Source of the DNA: Isoetes taiwanensis
Lineage: Eukaryota; Streptophyta; Lycopodiopsida; Isoetales; Isoetaceae
Reading direction: 5' to 3'
Assembly: GCA_021234155.1 (NCBI GenBank)
Contig: JAJEKV010000085.1
Location: 738,085-802,084 of the forward strand
Length of the DNA: 64,000 nucleotides
Position 1 is the first letter of the stretch. The number at the start of each line of letters is the position of its first letter. Of this stretch, positions 47,600 through 60,329 are shown piece after piece. Made by a program: the position numbers and the translations under genes. Under the pieces are notes generated by a model. That model did no database searches. It was not told where the DNA came from and saw only the letters and a program-made list of their open reading frames with translations.

Positions 47600-50500
47600 G
47601 ACGGTTCAATACCGTCCGTAGGACACAAACGCAGTCAGGTGCATCCATAACCTCACGGAGGTATGACCCCCAACAAACCCAGCGGCCGCCAGAGCCAATA
47701 AGCGATGCAGCGGCTGGCGGGCACTAGTAATGTCGAACATATCGCTCTCGGATATGGGCAAATCTTTGGGCAGGTGCGGAGGGCATGACATTCATCCTCA
47801 ATCGTATACCGGTGGCAACAGCGGCAAAAGCCTTTGCTCCCGTGCTTCACGAGCCCAACGCCTGTTTCAATGCGGGCGATGTGCCCCGTCTTGAATGGAA
47901 GGTATAAACTGCGTTTCTTCATGGGTAGCTGGGTGTACAAGTCTTTGGTGTGGGCCTCTTGTGAGCCTAGGATTGACTTCTTGGCGATAGTGTGCCCGCC
48001 AACATGTGTCGAGCCTCTGCATCCCACGGCTTGAGAAGGAAAGTAGCATCAAGGTATAGTTTAAGTGCCTCGCAATCTTTCTTTGTCGACACTGGACACA
48101 TCGTTTTGCTGCACACCCGGCGTGAGAACCAGCGAGCACGCTTGTCTTTCAGGGATTTTCGGCGTTGGGGACCCATTGCCGTGGCCAAAGCAAGGCGGGC
48201 AAGCGTGTATCAGCCATAGCGACCACTTTTGGAAGTAAGCGATATGGCGTTCCAATGCAGCCCGTTGAAGGGGTAGAAAGCTTTGTCTCTCGAGTAGGAT
48301 CTGCAGTGCGGGCGTGGACTTCACCCCGGGGCCCGTGCCAAGAAGGCATACGCTTTTGCGCCGAGGTCATTCTAGGTGTTGAGGGATATCACAGGACCCC
48401 AAACTTCTGCCCCATACAAAAAGGGCGGCTCAACCAAGGCCCGAAACAAATGTATTTGGTGACCCCGGGCATACAACTCTGCCTTTGTGGTACTGTTGTT
48501 ACGCATGGCATATAGTGCTTTCCAACCCGCAGGTGACCCGCAGCACGATAGCCGCATCCCAATGGGTGGTAGTTGAGAACTCAATCCCCAAGTACTTGTA
48601 GGTCGGAGCCACCTCTACCTCTTGCCCCTGGTAAGTGAATGTGGGAAGCCTTGGGTCGGCGGGATGATGCAACTAGCGACACCCTAGTTTTGGCCAAGTT
48701 AACTTCGCATGCCGGTGAATTGGCAAAAAGTGTCAAGAGCATCCGGTGGCGTTGCATGTCCTCCGGAGTATAGGCCATGAGGTTGACATCGTCAAAGATA
48801 TATGAGTTGCGGATTGTGTGATGCATGATATGTGCGCACCTCCATGCTCGTGAGAGCCAATCTTCCAACCGATCAATGTGCTGGGCCAAAGAGTGTGGGG
48901 AGAGGGGGGCAACCCCGGCGACTCTCAATGCTACTGGTCACCCGGTTTGTCTTCTGCTGATGTGATACGGCCCGAAGCATGCCTCAGCGACCTATATCTT
49001 GCGATTACGCAAATCCGGGGGTCCCCAATTGCCGCACCGGGTCCCATAGCTTATTGCGGGTAATCTTTGTGTCGAATGCCTTTGCAAAATCCCTAAACAA
49101 CAACGATGAGGTTCTCCGGCGATTCCTGCTATCTTCAATCAATGTGCTTGCAGAGTGAAGATATGATCAATGGTGGAATGTGCGGGCGAAAACCTGCACG
49201 TGTAAGAGCTCGCACCTCCCGTTTCCCTTTGCCCATATTGTCGGCCGCTGCTCAAGGATGCCTTGATTTTGCAAAGAGAGGCGACCATAATAGTACGGTA
49301 GTTGGCGGGACATTGAGGGTCCCCCGCTTTGTATATGGGCACTACTCTACTAGTGGTCCATTGCGTGAGGGAAGCCTTCGCAATGCTTTATTGAACAATG
49401 CCGTGAGAACGGGCACCCGGTGGAGGCCCAGCCCATTCGGAAGCTCTGCACGCATGCCATCTAAATCTGCTTTGCCTTCCCATTAGCTAGGCGCTATAGG
49501 CCCATGATGACATCCCCTCTCGTGATAACCCGAGCCGTGCCTATCGTGGAGGGATTGGTGCCCGCCCCGAGCCGGGTCATACAATTTGTTTCAAATCATT
49601 GTACCCATTGCTCAGAGGTGATGTTCCACGTGGGCTGAACGTGCGGGGCTTGCTCAAGACCCTTCTCGAGAATGTCTGGGGTGCGGTCCGGAGACCAAAC
49701 ATCATTCTTGATGCTCTGCGAGGTATCGGCCTTCTTGTTCTTAAGAAAGGCACGGTATTATTGATGGCCTGTGGGGAGAGATGGGATCGATTGACTTGCG
49801 GGTGTGCGTTTGAGCTCCGAGCACTCATCATCAAACCATCATTTGCGGGGGAAGGTGGTGGTGTGTGCGAGGCTTGCCGTGGCGGCCTCTCCCAAAGCAT
49901 CTTTCTGCGGCCGTCGAGGCGGGTGAGTCGGTGGCGATTGTTCTTGAAGTGTGGGGAGTTGCGGCGGTCCCCCGGATCATGCTCAAGCGGTGGGCATAGG
50001 TCCTGCGGTCGTAGTCCAGGCGGCGGTTGGGGCACCCGGTGTGTTGAGGCGGTGGGGTGCGGGGAGCTTCCCCGGGAGATGCATGAGCGGGGGGGCGGTG
50101 GTGAGTCTACTTCCTCGTCCAGTGTTTGTCCGATGGAAAAATGAGTAATCAGTGTGGAACCCGTTCCTCAACCACCGGATAATCCACCACCACTTTGGGC
50201 CGCCCCTTGGTTCTCCTGTCTACAAGTGCGGCGGTGGAAGATGGCCATTGCACCAACCCATTCTGATAACGGTCAAAGATACTACCCGCAACAAAGAAGC
50301 GCACGCCATAGCGCGAAATATGGTCGTCATCGATATCCTTGACCAAGCCACCTCTGGCGGGGTTCAAGCGGTAAGGCGTCCTTTGCCGGGGGGCTCAAAT
50401 TTTGGAACCGCTTTCGGCCTCACGATGCGTGCATTAAAGTCGCCAAGCAACATAACCCTGCCAACTGTTTTGTCTTCTTTGTATGTCATCATATAGATCG

Positions 50501-50850
50501 ACATAAGGCTCCAATCAATCCACATCTGAATGAGTGTTATAAAAGTTGCTCTCGGCATGTGGAAAGTAGCATCTTTGCTATGAGGAGAGTGTCATGCTTG
50601 TCATCTTTGCCAGCGCACCCACAAGTAGCGATTGTACACACATGCGTTTTTGTGCAACGAGGTGAGTGCCTCAAGGTTGCACGCGGTAGTAGCGTGCAAC
50701 CCCGCCATGCCCTCGCTTGCCTGTGCACTCATTGAACAGAAATGCGGATAGCCTGGGAGGTTCACGGTAGTTCATTGCCCGTGCATGCTCCCATGTTTCC
50801 ATGAGGAAAATGAGATCCATATCGATTGCAATAGAGTTGAGACTCGCCTT
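47600..50850 (-). pseudogene. LINE ORF2: APE endonuclease, RT, CCHC finger
   Basis: Read on the minus strand. The endonuclease motif METW (catalytic Glu, about 50810) is followed by NECTGKRGHGGVA and GDFNARI (about 50420, metal-binding Asp/Asn). RT starts PIYKAGDPQCPANYRTIMV (49339-49283), then RPAHSTIDHIFTL. The active-site box appears as IFDDVNLMAYTPEDM (about 48800) with VNLAKTRVSLVASSRR. The post-RT region ALVEPPFLYGAEVWGPVIS is at about 48450-48390. The C-terminal zinc motif CRCCHRYTIEDECHALRTC is at about 47820-47765. Many frameshifts and stops separate these blocks, so the copy is dead. Confidence 0.75.
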
Positions 50851-52250
50851 TCTGCCGGGGAAGCCAAGCGGTTCAAGACACCATCCAGGACACCACAGTT
50901 CCTATTCTTTGGCATTGATGTGGGCTTCGATGATCCGCCCGATTTGCGGGGGGGCGGTGTCGCGGCGCTGGCGGCGGCCGGTCCGGGCGGCGGGGCGGGG
51001 AAGTGCGACAAAGTGCGGCGCGGCGGCGGCTGGCGGGGTAGCGGCGGCAGCGCGTGCCTCGGCTACCTCGGCGCCCGGCACGAAAATCTGGCTTGCCGGA
51101 CAAGGCCTGCGGCCCCCCTCGGCGGGCGTCCACGGGCGGGCGGGGCTGCGTGGGACTCTGTTGCATCGGGTGAGATCTGGTCAACATCTGAGGCGGTCCC
51201 GCCGATTGTCTGCTACGGCTTGGGATGGCCTCAGGTACTTTCGCATGTGCTACGCCCGCAGGTGAAGGTGACAACAGCGGGCGATGTGCGTTGAGCCCCA
51301 AAGGCGGCTTCGCTCTAGCAATGTACCCTTGTGATGGGAATGCCATTGAGATAGGATCTCATCACGAATCGCGCTTGGTGAGATCTTCTCCGCCTCCTCG
51401 AGTCCACGCACCACCACATTATGGCGTCGGCCACGCTCCTGCTTTGCTCAGCGAGTCGAGGGGGCAACATTAGCTGTCCCGGCCGGTGGCCTTTGTTGGG
51501 TGGAGTGTGTGGGCTGCTCACCGGCGAGGGCGGTGTGGTGTCTTGAATGGAGGAGGTGGCGGCGTCTGTGCACTTTGTTTGGCGACACATGGGCTGTGGG
51601 GGCGCGTCGCTTGGTTGTCCACGTGTTGCAGCCTCTGCTTTGCACAGGTCGGGAGCCTAGCTCTGTTGGAATCTGTTTGCACAGCCAACTCATTTGTGCG
51701 ATTACGCCGCAGGTGTTCATGGACTGAGCACGGAGGCTTTGCCTTCTTTGGGCAATGGTTGCTTTGAGCTCACGGATCTCGATCTTGCGTCCCGACCCTA
51801 CTCTGCGGGGTTCTTAGCCTCGCACGGTTGGCTTCGGCGATGGCTCCGGACGTTTTGTATCGCGGTGGCATACCCTCGACTCGGAGCTTGGCGGGAAATA
51901 GTTGCCTGCTTGTATCACGCTCAACACCACCGCTTGTCGCATGCCATAGTCTCCACGGTGGTGAAGAGGGAATCCACTTGAGGCTCAGTAAGTCGGCAAG
52001 GCCACTGCTTATCTGTTGCCTCTCAAAAGTGGGCTGCGAAGCCCGATCTTCTAACCTGGCGCATCGCGGGTCTCCATGTGCGTAACCCGTTGCCTTTCCG
52101 CGCCAAGCGTCTTTTTGAGCACATGGGATCGAGGATTGTATCTCTGGCATCAATCCCGCAATCGGGTTTGTTATTCTCGATCTGTTCCTCAATTTGTTTC
52201 ATGGCCCCGTCTGCGCTGTGTCGAGCACGGCAGCCTTCATCCATCTCCGA
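50851..52250 (-). pseudogene. LINE 5' region / decayed ORF1
   Basis: Very GC-rich with Pro/Arg-rich frames. Towards the 5' end a basic, possibly coiled-coil protein is visible (MKQIEEQIENNKPDCGID, SKRRLARKGNGLRTWRPAM, VDSLFTTVETMACDKRW). There is no family signature, so the ORF1 identity rests on its position upstream of the endonuclease. Confidence 0.4.
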
Positions 52251-52440
52251 AGAGTAGACTTACACGGGAGCAATCGAATGCCATCGATTGGCAGAGCAGA
52301 GCGAGTGGGCACGCCGTATATCGTGAATGCCGGATTGCTTGCATAGCAAGCGGGGCCGGAGTTTTTGTTGCGGCGCAATGCTTGAGTCGAGAGCAAGAAA
52401 AGGGGAACCACGCGTGCGCCTTCGCATTTACTAGGTTCTA

Positions 52441-55400
52441 CAAATAGCTTCAAACAAAATAAACGCGTGTCACCACCAAATAGCTTCAAACAAAATAGCC
52501 GCAAACAAAATACCTCAAAAAAATGAAACTGAATTATATATGAGTTGATGATAGATCCCTATATTATATTGGAATGCATATTATATTAACACTTATGATA
52601 TAATAATTCCTAAAGTTTGCATTGTGAAATAAATGCATTGTTAATGAATTTATATTACCAAGATGCAACCTATGCAATATAGCAACATGTTAGATAAATG
52701 AGATTTACCTTTGTTTCTGCAAGATTAGATGGTAAATACAGTTCTTGAACTACTGAGCTAGCTAGTTGTTGATTTAGTTTGTCCTATTTTGCATGAGCCC
52801 TATCTAGTTGTTCTTACCTTCCATTTCTCTCTATCAGCCTACGTGCATCTCTCTCCTCTCTTGTTTTGAAGCGTCAGGTAATTCTTCTCCAACCCATTCG
52901 ATTCCCAATTCTTCTCCAACCCACTCGATTCCCAATTTGTATCTCGCTAATGTACTTTAGCCAGCATGTAAGTATTTTTCGTTCATTTTTGCTCTTTGTT
53001 GGACTCTTCTTTCGGGGTTGTTCAGTGCTGCCTCCAACGTTTCCAACTACTTGCAGCTTTGCAGGGGTATGCAGATTGCTTTCCAAGGAGAAATCCTTTT
53101 CTACAAGGCGTATTGGTTGTGGCTGCATATAGGTTTCAATCAGATCTTTCCTTGAGAGCAGTCTTGTTTTGATCAGACGAGTTTTTCTTTTTGCTTTGGT
53201 CTTCAAGGTTTTATCAAACCAGTCCTAGTTGCTCTCAGTTGTTTGTGCTGAGAACTGCACCAAGAAATTTACCCATTAAAATCTACTTAGGTTCTGCTCA
53301 GTTTTTGAAGATCCAGGATGTAGTTCTTGATGAAGTTTCTGTTATGTTCAAGTTTTTCAAATATAATTCATGGAACATTGTATGTTCCCGAGACAACAAC
53401 GATTCCCAAAACGACTTTATTGAAGGAAGAAATATTCTAGTTTTCTATAAGACGGCTGCATTTTTCTAGCCTAGTGTTTGGCTTCTAAATTCCTAAATAT
53501 GGCCATGGCTTTCAGCAGTTAAAGATCAGGCATCACAAATTTTGGGGTCGTGGTTTTTTATCTGGTCCCTGAACTTTGTTTCAAGCGATCTATGCCTTTC
53601 AGCATTTCTACACTGTTACTAGAAGTAGAAAAAATCTGGTTTCAAACTAGCCCGTTCCAATTATTTTGGTGTGATCAGATGACTATTCAGACTTTCTTCA
53701 ACATCAATGTCCAGTTTATATAACTCCGAGCAGATGTTAAAATGTCATTTTAGATAAGCAACCATGTTTGCCCACTTTTTCATTACGAAAAATTATATGA
53801 CAACCTTTGGCTGATATTTGGGCTGCCTTTGATGCTCTCTTAATATCTAATAGCATTGCTATAGTATTTCACTTTGAATTCTTTGCAGTTTCAAATGTTT
53901 TCATGAAAACTTGTTGTGGAGTTAAATAGAGGAGCTGAATTTTGCATAAGCGGTGCTATATATATTTGACAATAACTGGGATATATACCTGTCGCATGCT
54001 CAAAAAAATTGCTCCTCTCACCATAGCATCTAGCAGCAAGCAGACAAGAGTTTTCAGCTAGGTTTTTAGTTTACATCCTAGAACATAATATAGTGCTTCT
54101 TGTTTCAGTATTTCATGCAGTCATTGATGAACTCATAAAATTCCATCTCATATACATAGCTGGTGTGTTGGATTTTATGGTGCTTGGCACTCATAAACTT
54201 TTTGTGGGAATGGCATCGCGAAATTTTTTGCATTGTTCATTATGTTGTTCAAGGTACCAGAAGTAGAGGAGAACATTCTAGATAAGCAATCTTCTTTGGT
54301 ATGATAATCATGTTGCCATAGGTGTGTGTGGGATTGCTTACTTATTTCTTTCATAAGCCTAGAATTTGTTGCATGTTTGGAACTAGTTTTTGTGTTAATC
54401 ATGCTTAGTTTTTGAAAAATATGTCTTCCATCTCTATCAAAGATTCATTATCATATCCATATCCTACCATTTTATACATGTCAAATCTGCATGTTCAAGC
54501 ACGGTGTGGAAGAATTTTTCCCTTCAATCTCACAGTATCCTCTTCAGTTATAGACTAATTGTAACGTATGGATTTTCTATCTTGGGAAAAGCTATCATTG
54601 TGTGTTATAAAATACTGTGATTTGATACTTCATAAGGAAATGACTGCAATATTGAGCAACAACCATCAATCATTGACCTCATATTATTGATTTCGAAGCA
54701 TCCTGAAAAGATTGGATCCTCATTTGAGAATTCATCAAGCTTCAACATAATTGCCAAATACAATAGATCTCTGCTTAACAACTAAACAACCAACAAATAA
54801 ATCCATGCTCAAATAGCCAGAGAAGGCTTACACCTGTGGTTTTTCTATGAAGCATGTGCTATAGGTTTTTAAATATTTCCATATTATAAAAAAGCCTCAA
54901 AGAAAAAATCTATGCAGTCGCTTTCCAAACTTGAAACCTTCATTTGTTCTCCCGTAACTCTTTTTTGCTCCCCATTTCTTGCGTTTGCTTTCTTAAAAGC
55001 CAACAACTCTCTTACCTGTTAAATGCCACCTTTTCTTTCTATATGGAATTGGTATTATTTGTATTTTAATGGATTACATGTTGGATATAAGTTTGCATCT
55101 TCCATTTCGGTAGTTTCTTATCGCTGCCCCTTATTTCTTGTGCACTTTCCTTCTCAATTTTCTATTTGCATATCCCATCCTTCCCCTTGCTTTGGTAAAC
55201 TTAAGCTTCATAGACTTTATCTCGTGGATTTATTTTTCCCATTTTGACTCTATCATCTTCGAGCTCCATGTTAGTCATTCTACTAAGATGACGGGTCCTT
55301 TTATTTGCCTCATGGATTGGCATGCTAATTGCATAGGTGTGTTGTTTTATAGACATATTTGTTTAAAGTTTTGAAATGCTACAGATGTTTTGTTTGAATT

Positions 55401-56104
55401 GCTCAGGCTGAAGATATAATATTAACAATTTGATGCTATTTTGATTTGATGTTGTGTTGAGGAAGGTTCAATGCTGTGTTGAGAAGGATTCAAGCTTTGG
55501 TGCTTTTTATCCACCTTGTTAGCCCCACTATTTTGCCTTCCGTAAGACTATTGGCTTCTTTTCTCCATTGGCTCTGGTCATAACTATTGTTTCCTTTATC
55601 TTTTTCTAAGCCTATTGTTGAATTTTTTGTCCACAAACTCTTTCCTTCTAGATATAATGCTGCGTGAAACTGCTTTGTGTTGTCTGGATATTCTATCTGA
55701 AGAATTATTATTATTGTTTTGATGACCCACACTATCTTTGTTAACTCTTTCCACACCCATTTGGCCTTTTTTTCACTACTACCGTTGGCTTCCACTACAT
55801 TCATCTTCTTGCTGGATTCCAAAACCCATGTCGTCCTGGTCGACTTTCTCGAGATATGCATTGTAATAGGTGTTCATCACCATGTTCCTATACCTTTTGC
55901 TTTTGGTCTGAAACTCTTTGAGAATTTTCTTTCACCTCACCTTTAAGGATGTCATGTGGAAATTGTCTTGTTTTTTATACAGAACTTGTTTTCATCCTAA
56001 GACTTGTTTATAAACACTCTTGCTACATCCGAGTTAGACATTCTCTTTTATTTAGTCCTTTCTTTCTCACCCTCATTGTTGCAATTTTCGTGTTATCTCA
56101 CACA
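52441..56104. other. AT-rich region, no gene recognised
   Basis: Low-GC DNA with no coding motif I recognise; frames at 53191-53469 and 55490-55861 (minus) lack family signatures. It begins with a repeated 'caaatagcttcaaacaaaata' (52439 and 52479) and contains the left member of the 180-bp direct repeat (52696-52877). Confidence 0.45.
52696..52877 (+). repeat. 180-bp direct repeat, left copy
   Basis: About 182 bp, from 'aaatgagatttacctt' to 'aagcgtca'. It closely matches 58053-58232, including 'gtaaatacagttcttgaact', 'gcatgagcccta' and 'tttctctctatcagcctac'. The copies are 5.36 kb apart in the same orientation. Confidence 0.85.
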
Positions 56105-57897
56105 GGCAGGATGGAGGCCACTCAACCATAGATCATTATCTTCCGCTGCGGACTTTGGTTATGGGATGCGAGGAAGCGTCGGCATGATCTCGTATTCTTT
56201 GCTTCATAGACTTTGCCAAGGCTTTTGACATTGTGCCTCGGGAAAAGCTATGGGCAAGATTGCGGCGACTAAGCGTCCATGCCCGAGCGTAGAGAACGCG
56301 GTATATAGGTTATATGAGACATGTACCCTGCGGTTTGCAACCAATGGGGACGACCATTCGAGAGCAGTATCGGGGTCCGTCAAGGGTGTCGTCTCACTCC
56401 TACACTATTTGGCCTGTATATTGATCAGCTGGAGAGCTGGCTCGCAGATAATGGAGGCACTGGGGCCCATCTGCTACACCAGATCATCTGGCAGCTAATC
56501 TATGCTGACGATGTGGACCTCCTAGCACACACTCGGGCAGACATGCAATGCCATCTCGATGCTCTGCACACGTTTTGCCAGGTGACTGACATGCGTGTTA
56601 ACTTAGCCAAAACCAAAGTGGTTCTGATATCGTCCGCACGCCAGCCATCGCCTCCAATCCTCACTTATCGTGGCCAAAATGTTGAAGTGGTGTCCGCTTA
56701 CAAATATTTGGGGGTGGAGTTCTCGTCGGCCATGAACTGGGACAATTCTAGTCGATTGCGAGCTGTAGCAGGTTGGAAAGCACTCTATGCAATATAGAAC
56801 AATAGCCACAAGGCAGAGCTATATAATTGGGCCTACCAATCGCACCTATTCAAGACGCTAGTAGAAGTTGTGCTTTTGTACGGGGTCGAGGTCTGGGGCC
56901 CAGTGATTTCCCTCGCCACTTGGAACGACTTGGAGCAGATGCAGAAAGCTTTTTTGGCATGAGCCTTGGGGGTGAAGTCCACAGTCCCATACCAGATACT
57001 GTTGCAGGAAACAGGTTTCTTGCCTCTTCAAAGAGGAGCCCTTGACAGACACATCGTCTACTTCCAGAAGGTGGTCAGCATGGACGATATTCGTCTCCCT
57101 CACCTCGCTTACACTATGGCAATGGGGCCTCAACGCGTAAAAGCCTGCTGGCGGGAAAAGAGCGCTCAGTGGCTGGCCAGATGGAATGTGCAGGAGCACA
57201 GGTGCATCCAAGTGCAAATGGAGGCAGACCGCTGCAGTCTCAGCCAGTACCTTGACGCATGCTTCCTCAATAAGCTATGTAATGTCAGCACCCTTGAACA
57301 GGTCAAGACGACACATTATCAGTGCCACATAGATCCCAGGTTGGAGCGGGGCCTGCAACGCTACCGGCGCACTCATTTACCCATGAAAAAGCGCAGATCC
57401 ATTGCCTCTATTCGCACAGGTGCACACCATCTCCGGATTGAGACAGGGATATGGGTTGGGGAGCTGCGTCAGGAGAGGCTTTGTCAACGCTGCCAGGTTG
57501 GAGCTGTGGAAGACGAATGCCACATCCTTCAGAGTTGCCCGGCATATGATGACATTCAGACATGCTACACTGAGCTGGTTGATCCTGGCCAGCCCCTACA
57601 TGAGATGAAGGTTGGGCTCATACATTCAATAGATCATGGATCGCCGAGATCAAATTGGCCCTCAGGCACTCACCTGATGCATGTACATATTTCTGTCTAT
57701 ATTTGTACTTGTTTTTGTATCTGTACAGTTTAACAACAAGCCTATTCCTGTCACAGTTTTTCCCCCAAACAACCCTTTAGGGCGGAGAGGTGGGTTTTTT
57801 AACCCGGGTAGTAATATGCTTGCTGCGCCTCGTCCTGGGTCCCATAGGCCAATTGGTCTCCATGGACGATAAAAATTCTATTCTATTCTATTCTATT
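56105..57897 (+). mobile_element. 5'-truncated LINE copy with (TTCTA)n tail
   Basis: A GC-rich insertion, starting inside the RT domain and ending with the terminal hairpin (57839-57867), 'gataaaaa' and a TTCTA tail. It is the same family as the minus copy at 47.4-52.4 kb, judging by the shared post-RT protein and 3' end. It lies between the two 180-bp direct repeats. Confidence 0.8.
56110..57733 (+). pseudogene. LINE reverse transcriptase and C-terminal CCHC region
   Basis: RT blocks: DFAKAFD-like (56208-56228, frame-broken), SIGVRQGCRLTPTLFGLYIDQ (56366-56428), the catalytic YADDVDLLAHT (about 56501-56534), MRVNLAKTKVVLISS (56591-56636) and YKYLGVEF (56700-56723). A stop (TAG at 56795) and frameshifts near 56830-56970 follow. 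The long frame 56966-57733 then covers the post-RT region (VKSTVPYQILLQET, LPLQRGALDRHIVYFQK) and a zinc motif CQRCQVGAVEDECHILQSC (57484-57540). The intact YADD indicates a once-active enzyme; this copy lacks endonuclease and ORF1. Confidence 0.8.
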
Positions 57898-58052
57898 TCG
57901 GTTTGATCTTCCCAACCAACCCGATGGTAGCCTTTCCAATTCTCCTAGTGGTACCTTCTCCCTGCCTCTGTTTCCGCATGTATCTTCCGGTTGGTTTTCA
58001 AAGAGATGCCTATGAGGGTTTTATCCAGTGTTACTCTTCTCAGTAGTTATGG

Positions 58053-58232
58053 AAATGAGATTTACCTTCATTCTGCAAGATTAGATCGTAAATACAGTTC
58101 TTGAACTTCTGAGGTAGTTAGTTGTTGAGTTAGTTTTTCCTATTTGGCATGAGCCCTATTTAGTTGTTCTACTTTCCATTTCTCTCTATCAGCCTACACG
58201 CATCTCTATCCTCTCTAGTCTTAAAGCATCAA
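58053..58232 (+). repeat. 180-bp direct repeat, right copy
   Basis: Partner of 52696-52877, roughly 90 percent alike by eye. The neighbouring DNA also differs in TE content: the 1.8-kb LINE lies between the two copies. Confidence 0.85.
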
Positions 58233-58694
58233 GTCCCACTCACCTTCCATCTTCCCGCCCATCTTCTCCTTGTGTTCTTGTTTTCAATTGAAGTTAAAAT
58301 CTCATGTGTTGGCTCTATGGAGCATATGGTTGATTTTTGTTTAAGGCCCTCATGCTTGGTTGTAAGGCCCTCATGCCTAAAAGTGGGGCACTCGTGCCTG
58401 GATGGAGGTTCTAATGCCTGTAACATCCTAGGGGTTCTTAATGTAAATTCTAGTGTGATTTTGTAGGCAGCTAGAGAGTGTGTCATCTATAGTTTGAACA
58501 GAAGTTGCAGATCCTAAGCACAAGATGAGGATATATAGTAAAGGCATTTCAAACATGAATTCTTCTTTAACTTCATTATTTTAGCGCATTCTCATCAACA
58601 AGGCTAGACAACATGAGAGTATTATTTTATTAGCATTGAAGAATTATTATTTTATTAGCATTAAAGGAATGATCCTATAATAGTCAGGATTTTT

Positions 58695-58730
58695 CCTTGA
58701 AAATCGAAAAGGGCGAAGCTTTTAATCCCA
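58695..58730 (+). mobile_element. LINE 3' hairpin relic
   Basis: 'ttgaaaatcgaaaagggcga' then 'agcttttaatccc' matches the penultimate LINE hairpin region (AAAA..CG/CG..TTTTaatcc). Only this short piece is recognisable. Confidence 0.35.
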
Positions 58731-59714
58731 GCTATGATGGTTTCATTTATCATATAAACATGAGCATGTATCTTCTATATGTATCTTCTGGTAGCATTTA
58801 TCTTCTAGTTGGTTTTCAAAGAGATGCCCGTGAGGGTTTTATCAACATCTATCTTTTGGTCGATATACAGATACCTAAGATTAAGATAGTTAATAATTGT
58901 AAACTATGGAAGCATAACAACTTTGCAAAAGGAAGAATGCAAAGATCCTCTCAATTAGGTAGGATGGTCCTATGAAAAAGGTATTGAGGGCATAGGTTGT
59001 TGTTACGTTCCCTTTTTGGCATGAACAGATCCAGGTGGATGTCTATAGCGGATGGAGAAACAAAACAACAGACTTGGATCCAAATCTGATGGTAAAAATA
59101 ATGATCTTAAGTGGTAGCATGCATGCAAGTTTTCACAACCTTTCCTTTGCGCGGAGTATGTTTTAATACGTACTAGATACATTTAAAGCCTTATAAGTAG
59201 CATTTTGCCCTGGGTTGGCCCAAATGAATTACTGTTTTTATAGTCACTTGTGCAATGCTATAGCAATAATATACAAAAGTAGGAATTCTTTTGGACTTCA
59301 AAAAGGTTGAAACTATATATTAGGGCTCTCTTTCTGCAACTATGTAAGTATCTATAGTCTAGACATGTAATATGATCATAGCCAAATCAGGGCCTGTGAT
59401 AATGCTATCGATCCAAGCAGCAGATTGGGATTCTTTGGCAAGATGAGCATCCATGCATTGCATGCATCACATGCATGCATCACATGCATTTTTGGGCAGC
59501 TCATCGATTGGGAGATCACTATTTATTGTGGAGTTCTTCTTTGGCTTCTCATCGGTGCTTTCTCATCTCTTTGCAGTTCCCTTGTTTCCCACCCTCCTTT
59601 CTTAATTTTGTTATTTATGTGAATGTTGTTTATTAAAATTGTCGCATGGCACGCGTGGTTTCTCCTGAAGTGTGGGATTTTTATGGGAGTATTTTAGCAG
59701 CCTTATGTTTATCT

Positions 59715-59965
59715 AAGCCCCTTGTCGAGGGCTTATTACTAAGGTTTTTCCTTGAAAACTCGAAAGGGCGAGGTTTTTTAATCCAGATGATAAGGTCTTG
59801 GTAGGTATAACATCTGTAGCAAGCATTTTTACTTTTGGGGTCCAGATGATATAACTGGATATTCATGTTTCTTATTTTTTATGGGTAGCTTGTAATATGT
59901 AGCTATCTACTGTATACCAATGTAGAAAAACTGCTGAGATGAATAAAAATCCTATCTATCTTTCT
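59715..59965 (+). mobile_element. LINE-like retroposon 3' end
   Basis: Contains 'aaggtttttccttgaaaact' and 'cgaaagggcgaggttttttaatcc', i.e. the conserved LINE 3' UTR segment with an AAAACTCG/CGAGGTTTT hairpin. It ends 'gaataaaaatcc' plus a (TATC)n-like tail. The terminal GTCC...GGAC hairpin is absent. Probably a relative rather than a copy of the main family. Confidence 0.45.
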
Positions 59966-60329
59966 CATCTTGCAGCAGTTCTGTTGTTTCTTTTCTATGA
60001 TCTCATGCAGAGGAGGGGCTTCTTCTTGCATGGGTTGACCTTTGTTGGCAGTTCTTAGCCTTTTTTCTAACTTCCTCTATCTTTGCCTTTTGTCCTGCGT
60101 GGGACAATTCTTGACCTTCACCTTGGATCTAGTTTGTCGAAAATTTGGAAGTTCTGTGGTATTGGAATATTGTTGTATCTTGCATTTGTAGCACAAGAAT
60201 ATAAAGTACTTACAGGAGGAGTCTCAACTGCATGAATTCTCACAATTTTATCATGAATGACAAGGCAACCATTATCAACTATTAAGCTACTAAAATGCAT
60301 TCTTCATGACAAGTTGCGATCTGGTAATC

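Larger units (their letters stand above)
47413..52440 (-). mobile_element. Long LINE copy (ORF1-like, endonuclease, RT)
   Basis: A GC-rich block of about 5 kb, inserted in minus orientation. The 3' end is at the left: a (TTCTA)n tail (47413-47432), 'gctaaaaac', the terminal hairpin (47444-47472) and the second hairpin (47517-47545). Moving right are the CCHC region (about 47.8 kb), RT (48.6-49.35 kb), APE-type endonuclease (50.4-50.85 kb) and a poorly conserved ORF1 region up to about 52.25 kb. The 5' end is approximate, near 52440 where composition becomes AT-rich. It abuts the ATL pseudogene on the left. Target-site duplications were not resolved. Confidence 0.75.
57898..60329. other. Spacer with LINE 3' relics, no gene seen
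   Basis: AT-rich DNA. Besides the right direct repeat and two LINE 3' relics listed separately, it holds a repeated 'ggttggttttcaaagagatgcc' (57986 and 58811) and a short palindromic 'gcatcacat' repeat (59463-59490). No coding motif. Confidence 0.45.

Noticed and set aside
48165..51767. Plus-strand open frames of 60-180 codons across 47.6-52.2 kb
   Set aside because: They are shadows of the GC-rich LINE on the minus strand, which carries recognisable endonuclease and RT motifs; the plus frames have none.
52874..53469. Frames near the left direct repeat as a host gene
   Set aside because: Short, low complexity in part, no recognised motif or exon borders.
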